Below are positions 1 to 4,671 of a stretch of 5,364 nucleotides of DNA, in pieces. The stretch's first letter is position 1, and each line of letters starts with the position of its first letter. A program made the position numbers and the translations under genes. Location: NCBI GenBank assembly GCA_008501545.1, contig QQUM01000105.1, positions 1 through 5,364 of the forward strand, read 5' to 3'. This stretch comes from Calditrichota bacterium. GTDB lineage: Bacteria > Zhuqueibacterota > Zhuqueibacteria > Zhuqueibacterales > Geothermadaptataceae. The notes below the pieces were generated by a model. It did no database searches, was not told the DNA's origin, and saw only the letters and a program-made list of their open reading frames with translations.

Positions 1-945
1 GGTGTTGATTTTTTTAACAGTCTCGCCAAATCGCCGCCGTGAAAGCGCGGCACCACCGCAACCGGAATTGTTGGATATCACAATGGCGAAGCGCTCATCT
101 TGTGCGCCTGCCCACAGTGCGGTTTTTCCCAGGCGCGAGTGCCCCATGACAATCGCACGTTTTTCGTCAATCTCTGCATCTTTTTCACAATAATCCAAAA
201 CACGGCTCAAACCCCACGCCCATGCCGCTATGGCACTCCATTCATCCGGGGCGGGTTTCTTTTGTTTTTCACTATAAAAAAGCGGGTGCACGCCATTTTG
301 AAATCCGTCATCAAAATCCGGATCGATATCGCCGTAGTACACAGTCGCCAAACCGTAACCGCGTTGTATTATTTTCTCAACCGGCCATCGGGTGTCACGT
401 ACACCGCGAGAGGCTTCAGTCGCTTCGTTTGTCGTAATACCGAATTTTTCATTGTTGCGAACCCATGAATTGGTAAGCAAAATTTGGGGATCGCTATGAA
501 TCGTGTGGTTTCCATAAAAGTTCATGGCGACGAAAACCGGATGCTGTTTATTTGCGTTTCGCGGCAAATAAATGAGCACATTCATTTGTATATGATTTTT
601 CGGTGAGCCGATGCGAATAGCGATTTGTTTACGAATGGCTTTGCCGTCGAGCGCATTTTCGTCTTGTTCAATTATGTCAAAGGAAACATCTTTCGCTGCA
701 GCCGGTGATTTCCCGAAAACAAATTTTTCAAAGAGATACTGAATTTCCGGCCTTCGTTTCTCCATCCATTCGCCGGGTGATGTTACTTTTTGACCACTGG
801 CGTAAACGAGTGGATCAGGCAATGTGTAGGCAGGGACTTTGGATTCATCGTAATTTGTCTCTGGTTGCTGTGCGGGTAGCGATGGGATAAATGCAATGGT
901 AAAAAGAAGCCACCACCTGCTGCGTCTCGTAATAAAGTTGTGCAT
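1..945 (-). CDS. Glucuronoyl esterase, CE15 family, exported; C-terminus cut off by the window edge
   Basis: CE15 enzymes are serine hydrolases of the alpha/beta fold that cut ester bonds between 4-O-methyl-glucuronic acid of xylan and lignin alcohols. The frame runs open from ATG at 945 to base 1, giving 315 visible residues. The family is usually about 400-430 residues, so roughly 100, including the catalytic His, lie outside. Residues 1-25 form a Sec signal peptide: Arg-rich start, hydrophobic WWLLFTIAFI, probable cut after SLPA. A motif GHSRLGK at 268-274 is the CE15 nucleophile elbow, with Ser270 as nucleophile and Arg271 as the expected oxyanion-stabilising Arg. SNNSGCGGAALSRR follows at 291-304. 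Other family-like stretches are VFVAMNFYGNHT (137-148), a YYGDIDPDFDDGF block (203-215) and DEWSAIAAWAWG (234-245). GGAGA at 955-959 lies 9 bases before the ATG. Asn293 sits where characterised bacterial members often have Glu/Asp. The family call is firm; activity on lignin-carbohydrate esters is inferred. Confidence 0.9.
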   Translation of the reverse strand, partial: MHNFITRRSRWWLLFTIAFIPSLPAQQPETNYDESKVPAYTLPDPLVYASGQKVTSPGEWMEKRRPEIQYLFEKFVFGKSPAAAKDVSFDIIEQDENALDGKAIRKQIAIRIGSPKNHIQMNVLIYLPRNANKQHPVFVAMNFYGNHTIHSDPQILLTNSWVRNNEKFGITTNEATEASRGVRDTRWPVEKIIQRGYGLATVYYGDIDPDFDDGFQNGVHPLFYSEKQKKPAPDEWSAIAAWAWGLSRVLDYCEKDAEIDEKRAIVMGHSRLGKTALWAGAQDERFAIVISNNSGCGGAALSRRRFGETVKKINT

Positions 946-1143
946 GTCGTAAGTTCTCCAACCGAAAAATAGTGTTGGTATTTTTAGCCGCTAACTTGAT
1001 GTGTATCCTGAAAATACTCAAAGCGAAAACTAACTTACTGATACAACAAAAGAAAGGCAAGGGGAAAGGCGGAATCCGTGATAAATTTGTAATAATACAA
1101 CGGAGTGCAAGCCATTTATGGATTGCACATGTAAAACATTGCA
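946..1143. other. 198-bp intergenic gap, DinB-like gene to CE15 gene
   Basis: This gap holds the ribosome binding site of the CE15 gene (GGAGA on the minus strand at 955-959). I see no clear hairpin terminator after the DinB-like gene and no promoter good enough to call. Short open frames on both strands here lack any family resemblance or usable ribosome binding site. Confidence 0.5.
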
Positions 1144-1653
1144 TCAGGCATTTTCGAGTTCCCGGATAATCTCACGAATCCGTTTTATATGGTGCACAAC
1201 ATGGTTGGCCTGCATCTGGATGATAAATCCGATGGGTACCTTTTCTAACTCTGTGTCCGTTTTACTGCGCACGGCTACAGATTGAGTCCAGGCATCAGGC
1301 ACGCTTTCCAGGAGTTGCAGAACATGATTTCTGGTGGCTTCGAGAAACGCCAGGGACACATCGATTGAGCGTTCACTGTATGCCCAACGTTTACCCCAGG
1401 TTTCCTGCGGGAATGCTGAATACCACGTTAATGATAATTCTGCATTTTCGTTGCCAAGGGCCATTTTGATGCCTATTTTCCAGATATCGTCACCATCGAC
1501 GATGTGGTGGACGATTTGCCGGATGGTCCAGCCGCCTTTTGCAGGCACGGCATCCAGGTAGGTTTCCGGCAAATCCGCAATAGCTTGTTCCAGCAGAACA
1601 GGCCCTTCCCGAAAGAGTGACAAGGCCTGCTCACGATCTGCTGGTGCTTTCAT
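1144..1653 (-). CDS. DinB/YfiT-like putative metal-dependent protein
   Basis: This 169-residue protein belongs to the DinB superfamily of four-helix bundles that bind a divalent metal through three histidines. Known members include YfiT-like putative hydrolases and bacillithiol or mycothiol S-transferases; the substrate of this one cannot be told from sequence. The hallmark WTIRQIVHHIVDGD lies at residues 42-55, supplying the first metal His (49 or 50). The second part of the site is the C-terminal HVVHH at 151-155, with His151 and His155 in the usual HxxxH spacing. The length is typical. There is no signal peptide, so it should be cytoplasmic. The ATG at 1653 is preceded by AGAGGA (1661-1666) at 7 bases. 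It lies 128 bp downstream of sodN with no terminator seen between, so read-through from sodN is possible but unproven. Superfamily call confident; enzymatic role unknown. Confidence 0.85.
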   Translation of the reverse strand: MKAPADREQALSLFREGPVLLEQAIADLPETYLDAVPAKGGWTIRQIVHHIVDGDDIWKIGIKMALGNENAELSLTWYSAFPQETWGKRWAYSERSIDVSLAFLEATRNHVLQLLESVPDAWTQSVAVRSKTDTELEKVPIGFIIQMQANHVVHHIKRIREIIRELENA

Positions 1654-1781
1654 TTTGGTTTCCTCTTCAGATGAAAAATATGGTAAGTTTCATATGATTC
1701 TCAGTGATTCATAGCAGAAAACTCTCATAATATCTTGAATTCGAAAACCCGGCATGCATTAAAGGTTCAGCGCATTGACCT
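1654..1781. other. 128-bp gap, sodN to DinB-like gene
   Basis: This stretch contains the AGAGGA ribosome binding site of the DinB-like gene and a short direct repeat, TGATTC at 1695-1700 and 1705-1710, ten bases apart. There is no convincing terminator behind sodN: the possible AGGT/ACCT stem just after its stop codon is only about four base pairs. Confidence 0.4.
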
Positions 1782-2273
1782 CTACTTGTGTTCCTGGAAG
1801 TGTTTCAGGTCAGCTTCGCTGAAATAAGCCTGGACAAATTGATCGATGACGGTATTCAGTTTTTTGATGTTTTCCATGTCTGTGGTTTGCTTGCATTTCA
1901 TTGCCAGGACGAGCATTTCATGCAGCAACGACAATTGCTTGAGATAGGATTCTTTCTGCTGCAAATCAGTTGGCACTTTGACACGCTGGGTCATGAAATA
2001 TTGTGTTACGATTTGCTGGAATTGATTGGCATGATCTTCTTTATTGGTGACCCAACGAATAAGTTGGTTATAGTTTTTATCGCCTTGTTTGGACAATTCG
2101 ATAATCTGAGACATCGATTTCTGCATGGTGGTAACATGTTCTTTTAACATGCCAATTCGCATTTTATCATTGTAAATACCACAGGGTATTTCACAATGGG
2201 CGAAGACGTTTGCATAGCTGAACTGAATGAGTAAGAGTGTAATAGCTACCGTACCACGAAAATTGAGCTGCAT
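1782..2273 (-). CDS. sodN: Nickel superoxide dismutase with a Sec signal peptide
   Basis: Ni-SOD converts superoxide to oxygen and hydrogen peroxide with a nickel ion held by an N-terminal hook. The product has 163 residues. Residues 1-25 are a signal peptide (hydrophobic core VAITLLLIQF, end NVFA), directly followed by HCEIPCGIY, the nickel-hook motif HCxxPCGxY. In mature numbering the ligands are His1 (imidazole and N-terminal amine), Cys2 and Cys6, with Tyr9 in the second shell. The mature chain is 138 residues against 117 in Streptomyces, with an all-helix look and a C-terminal extension. RWVTNKEDHA supplies an Arg at mature position 48, near Arg47 of Streptomyces. An extra Cys lies at mature 102. 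The start at 2273 is fixed by GGAGG (2280-2284), 6 bases upstream; an earlier TTG at 2318 is unlikely. No SodX-type maturation protease gene lies nearby, which fits maturation by signal peptidase instead. Export to the periplasm or cell surface is predicted. Confidence 0.93.
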   Translation of the reverse strand: MQLNFRGTVAITLLLIQFSYANVFAHCEIPCGIYNDKMRIGMLKEHVTTMQKSMSQIIELSKQGDKNYNQLIRWVTNKEDHANQFQQIVTQYFMTQRVKVPTDLQQKESYLKQLSLLHEMLVLAMKCKQTTDMENIKKLNTVIDQFVQAYFSEADLKHFQEHK

Positions 2274-2279
2274 AAATAA

Positions 2280-2284
2280 CCTCC
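2280..2284 (-). promoter_or_regulatory. Strong ribosome binding site of sodN
   Basis: GGAGG on the minus strand, six bases from the ATG at 2273. It decides the start of sodN: this start puts a normal 25-residue signal peptide before the nickel hook, whereas the upstream in-frame TTG at 2318 would add 15 polar residues. Confidence 0.85.
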
Positions 2285-2323
2285 AGTAATTTGAAATATG
2301 TATTTTTTGATTACACAAAATCC

Positions 2324-2354
2324 GATAAACCTAACGTTGAGATAAAGTGATAAA
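2324..2354. repeat. Three GATAAA copies in the sodN leader
   Basis: GATAAA occurs at 2324-2329, 2341-2346 and 2349-2354 (TTTATC when read in the direction of sodN), 50-80 bases upstream of the sodN start. Clustering of a six-base word this way in an AT-rich leader may be chance, but it lies where an operator could lie. No known regulator box was recognised. Confidence 0.25.
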
Positions 2355-2485
2355 TTCCGACATCTTATTGGTTTTAATTTGAGAATTTAATTTAACGCAA
2401 GTTTGAAACAAGATTTTCATGATTTGACAGGTTTTATATTACGCGTACTCTGTCACAGCTGAAAATATGAGTCGTTAAACGCGTC

Positions 2486-2522
2486 ATTCCGGTATCTGCG
2501 CTTCTCAGCAGAATACCGGAAT
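2486..2522. repeat. Palindromic (REP-like) stem-loop
   Basis: ATTCCGGTAT (2486-2495) pairs perfectly with ATACCGGAAT (2513-2522). The stem goes on with CTGC (2496-2499) against GCAG (2508-2511), with one bulged A at 2512 and an eight-base loop at 2500-2507. The outer flanks, CGTCATTCC on the left and GGAATCCC on the right, resemble the widely dispersed palindromes of the type GTCATTCC...GGAATCC found in many bacterial genomes. It has no T-run on either side, so it does not look like a classic intrinsic terminator, though it could still end or protect the transcript of the two genes at 2618-3494. Confidence 0.75.
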
Positions 2523-2617
2523 CCCATGGAGTTTTCTTTGCATTTTTGATCGCATTCTGAACGAAAATCTGTGGTCGTCCGATGACGGTCTTGTGGGATT
2601 CTGCAATTTCGCTCCGA

Positions 2618-3007
2618 TCAGGAAAGATCATCCGATTCCATTTTTTTGAGATTTTCCTCCTGAATCCTTATTTGAAGATCAACCACAAAATTTTCTGCAG
2701 TATCTTTATGTTTCCTGGCAATAGTCAGTTGCAGCTCGCCTTTTTCATAGCCCGGTATGTCCGCAAGTGTGCTCATTTTTTTGCTGCGGATATGCAGCTT
2801 ATTGGAAAATAATTTGGCCGTGAATTGTACTTCCGACAATTCTGAAAGGGGAATATTGAATTCTTTGACACCAGATTTAAGCAAGCCGATTATCGAATCT
2901 GAAGTTTGAATTTCGATGGTTAAAACGTCACGCTCGAATGATAAGGTGCCTTCTGCTTCGCCTAAATCTGCATACAAGGATGGTATTTTAAATGGTAAAT
3001 TCGGCAT
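2618..3007 (-). CDS. Small conserved hypothetical protein, PH-domain-like fold suspected
   Basis: The product has 129 residues, without signal peptide or membrane segment. Residues 18-118 alternate short hydrophobic strands and end in an amphipathic helix, the pattern expected of bacterial PH-like domains. Features are EAEGTLSFERDVLTIEIQ (18-35), LLKSGVKEFNIPLSEL (42-57), KLHIRSKKMSTLADIPG (70-86) and a C-terminal helix after IARKHKDTAENF (96-107). I recall similar stand-alone proteins with the pattern IPLSEL...PG...IARK in several phyla, but cannot name a family with certainty, and no function is known to me. The ATG at 3007 has AGGAG (3014-3018) six bases upstream. It lies 22 bp behind the DUF1801 gene, so the two are probably co-transcribed. 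The tail EENLKKMESDDLS is charged and probably disordered. Confidence 0.75.
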   Translation of the reverse strand: MPNLPFKIPSLYADLGEAEGTLSFERDVLTIEIQTSDSIIGLLKSGVKEFNIPLSELSEVQFTAKLFSNKLHIRSKKMSTLADIPGYEKGELQLTIARKHKDTAENFVVDLQIRIQEENLKKMESDDLS

Positions 3008-3013
3008 GGCATT

Positions 3014-3018
3014 CTCCT
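3014..3018 (-). promoter_or_regulatory. Ribosome binding site of the PH-like gene
   Basis: AGGAG on the minus strand, six bases before the ATG at 3007. It sits inside the 22-bp gap to the DUF1801 gene, so the second gene has its own strong initiation signal although it is likely read from the same transcript. Confidence 0.7.
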
Positions 3019-3029
3019 GATGATTTATT

Positions 3030-3494
3030 TTATATGATCTTTTTGACCATCTCCCACCGGGTTGTTGCAGTGAGATTTTTATTGCGGTGATAGGTCAGAG
3101 CAAGTGCAATACAGCGTTTCAACTCTCTGACAGGGATTTGGTCATCAAGGGTAAAATCGATGCTTCGGTTTCCGCCATATCGAAATGTTTGTGGATATTT
3201 TTCCTTGAAGGCGGGCACCAGGTTGGCTGTGCATTTAAAAAAGATTGAATACTGATCCGGTTTGGATGCTTTCCAGGCAATTCGAATTGTGCTTCCACTT
3301 TTTGATGCAGGTGTAAGGTAACTTGGTTCACCCCATTTGAGGGTTTCTTCCAAAGCGCCAACTTCATCTAGGCACACCGCAGTCTCATAAATGAGTTGCC
3401 GGAGAAACAGGAGTTTCGATTTCGCCGGTTCAGGGTAGGTCGCGAAAACAGCCGCAACCTCGGGATGAACTGGATTGTCGGGGTGGTTTGTCAT
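3030..3494 (-). CDS. DUF1801 domain protein (YdhG-like)
   Basis: This protein of 154 residues fits the DUF1801 family (YdhG/CyaY-like fold), small cytoplasmic proteins of unknown biochemical role. Visible signs are HPEVAAVFATYPEPAKSKL at the start (10-28), the family block ETLKWGEPSYL (50-60), IRIAWKASKPDQYSIFF (70-86) and FTLDDQIPVRELKRCIALAL (114-133). A short basic tail follows (KNLTATTRWEMVKKII). There is no signal peptide or membrane segment. No other Met lies near the N-terminus, so the ATG at 3494 is the natural start, although it has no clear Shine-Dalgarno sequence, unlike its neighbours. It begins 69 bp after the NIPSNAP gene and ends 22 bp before the next gene, which it probably leads as a two-gene unit. 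The family call is confident; the role is unknown. Confidence 0.87.
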   Translation of the reverse strand: MTNHPDNPVHPEVAAVFATYPEPAKSKLLFLRQLIYETAVCLDEVGALEETLKWGEPSYLTPASKSGSTIRIAWKASKPDQYSIFFKCTANLVPAFKEKYPQTFRYGGNRSIDFTLDDQIPVRELKRCIALALTYHRNKNLTATTRWEMVKKII

Positions 3495-3563
3495 TGTTTT
3501 ACTGTATGCGTTTCAGATTTATGGATCGGATTTATATTAAACTACGGATTAAGTAAATTTAGA
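3495..3563. other. 69-bp gap, NIPSNAP gene to DUF1801 gene
   Basis: Short AT-rich spacer with no terminator hairpin and no clear Shine-Dalgarno sequence before the DUF1801 start. The minus strand carries TTTAATATAAAT, which could contain a -10 element, but no matching -35 was found. Confidence 0.35.
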
Positions 3564-4358
3564 TCAGATCTGTGAATAATCCGTCGGCTTCAGGAAGATT
3601 TTTGTAATTTTTGAAACCGTGTCTTTGTATTTGGGCATGGCTTTCATTCTTTGCCATTCCGGGTGTGCACTGAATTTGCGCCAATGTTCCTTGTGTGCAT
3701 CGCGGTCGGCGGCGGACAACATGTAGGTCAAATTCGGCACATCATCGCCGATAAGGGCTTCACCATAAAAGACCGGCGCCAATCCGGTATCCCGCATCAC
3801 CTGGATTTCACCACTGTTAAACATATCCACCTTTAAGGCGGCTTTTTCCTCTGTATGGCTTTCATAAATTCTTAACTCAAAAAGTCGCGGCTTCTTCCCG
3901 CGCGTTTGCTGTGGCATTTCAATCACCGGCATTCCCTGAAACGCCTTATAAAATTTACTCTGGATTCTGCTAAAAACCGGATCATCTTTCGATGCGGCAA
4001 AATAATCTTTCGAAGCGTTTAAATATGTTTTGTCTGCCTGAAGCATTGTGTTCACTGCGGCGAATGCAGCAAGTGTTGGGAAGGGAATAAGAAGGTAGAT
4101 AGAATAATCCTCGTGATTATCCATATTGGTGAAGGCACCGATTCGATCAATTCCCATGCGTCCGAGAGCCGGAATGAGCGCATTTTCGAGGTAGCGATGC
4201 ATGCGCTTCATTTTAGTGGCATCTGCAGTCTTGTAAATGCGAAGCTCGTAGTATTCCTGCGTCTTCTCTTGAGCGCCAACCATACTCTGCACTCCTGCCA
4301 TCGCGACAAGGGCAGCGGAAGTCTTTAGAAAGTCTCGACGATTTATTGGGTTTCTCAT
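3564..4358 (-). CDS. Tat-exported protein with two NIPSNAP domains
   Basis: NIPSNAP domains are ferredoxin-like (dimeric alpha/beta barrel) modules of unknown enzymatic role. This protein has 264 residues. It starts with a twin-arginine signal, NRRDFLKTSAALVAMAG at 6-22, and a likely cut after VGA (27-29), so it should leave the cytoplasm folded, perhaps with a bound ligand. Domain one spans about 36-140 and opens with YYELRIYKT. Domain two spans about 158-258 and opens with the matching RLFELRIYES. Both show the ELRIY strand that opens the fold, which suggests an internal duplication forming a pseudo-dimer. The C-terminal part has HKEHWRKFSAHPEWQRM (222-238), a typical family block. AGGA at 4368-4371 lies 9 bases before the ATG. 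Upstream is a 313-bp gap; downstream, the DUF1801 gene begins after 69 bp. The reaction, if any, is unknown. Confidence 0.9.
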   Translation of the reverse strand: MRNPINRRDFLKTSAALVAMAGVQSMVGAQEKTQEYYELRIYKTADATKMKRMHRYLENALIPALGRMGIDRIGAFTNMDNHEDYSIYLLIPFPTLAAFAAVNTMLQADKTYLNASKDYFAASKDDPVFSRIQSKFYKAFQGMPVIEMPQQTRGKKPRLFELRIYESHTEEKAALKVDMFNSGEIQVMRDTGLAPVFYGEALIGDDVPNLTYMLSAADRDAHKEHWRKFSAHPEWQRMKAMPKYKDTVSKITKIFLKPTDYSQI

Positions 4359-4671
4359 GGTGATTTTTCCTGTTTAGATTGGCAACGGTGCATTGTAATT
4401 TTATAACGTTTTGGTTAACTTGCCACAGACGTACGGGGCACCGAATTCAAATAACCAATAATCTTGATACGAGCCACCAAATTTAAAAAACCGAACAGCC
4501 CCTGCAGTCAATGGTGAGCTAATGGCATGTGTGCCCTTAGTAATACAATTATTAATGTGGCAATAATTAGTCGAGCATAAATGATAGATAACTTACACTC
4601 AATTTTGTCTTATCAGAATGCGCTACTATCGATGGCCGAATTAATAATTGAAATTTCTTTAATGAAGTCAG
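4359..4671. other. 313-bp intergenic region between hsdR and the NIPSNAP gene
   Basis: AT-rich gap with no gene I can defend. On the minus strand a frame stays open from 4592 to a TAA at 4401-4403 (63 codons) with no ATG; its second half reads like real protein (RFFKFGGSYQDYWLF, then EFGAPYVCGK), so it may be a gene remnant or a translated repeat. TTGCCACA at 4420-4427 is mirrored by TGTGGCAA at 4556-4563, a spaced inverted repeat. A TATAAA on the minus strand near 4400-4405 might be a -10 box for the NIPSNAP gene, but no good -35 accompanies it. No T-run terminator was seen after hsdR. Confidence 0.4.
4420..4563. repeat. Spaced inverted repeat TTGCCACA / TGTGGCAA
   Basis: Eight-base arms at 4420-4427 and 4556-4563, 128 bases apart. 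A second, weaker mirrored word lies inside them (GGGGCAC at 4435-4441 and GTGCCCT at 4531-4537). The element could be the ends of a small non-coding repeat; chance cannot be excluded for arms of this length. Confidence 0.25.

Larger units (their letters stand above)
2274..2617. other. 344-bp intergenic region upstream of sodN
   Basis: The left half (about 2274-2440) is AT-rich leader and presumably promoter of sodN. The right half (about 2440-2617) is less AT-rich and holds a palindromic repeat (2486-2522). CGTCAT at 2482-2487 is mirrored by ATGACG at 2582-2587, which could mark the ends of a roughly 106-bp repeat unit. ACGCGT occurs at 2441-2446 and 2479-2484. The minus-strand open frame crossing this region is a translation of the repeat and is not believed to be a gene. 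No clear -35/-10 pair was found. Confidence 0.5.

Noticed and set aside
845..1144. Minus-strand open frame of 99 codons
   Set aside because: It overlaps the signal-peptide region of the CE15 gene in another frame, has no family features, and its start has no Shine-Dalgarno sequence.
972..1169. Plus-strand open frame of 65 codons in the gap before the DinB-like gene
   Set aside because: It is Lys-rich, without recognisable family, runs antisense into the DinB-like gene, and lacks a ribosome binding site.
1760..1782. Possible terminator after sodN
   Set aside because: The stem is only about four base pairs and is not followed by a T-run in the direction of transcription.
1788..2147. Plus-strand open frame of 119 codons
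   Set aside because: It is antisense to sodN, whose nickel hook and ribosome binding site are unmistakable.
2274..2318. Upstream TTG start for sodN at 2318
   Set aside because: The ATG at 2273 has GGAGG at ideal spacing and gives a normal signal peptide; the longer form would place that ribosome binding site inside the coding region.
2434..2631. Minus-strand open frame of 65 codons overlapping the end of the PH-like gene
   Set aside because: It runs through the palindromic repeat and overlaps the preceding gene's stop; its peptide is the kind produced by translating dispersed palindromes, and no ribosome binding site fits.
4359..4671. Integron attC site in the hsdR-NIPSNAP gap
   Set aside because: The mirrored words do not carry the conserved GTTRRRY / RYYYAAC core sites in the right places, and no integrase gene is visible.
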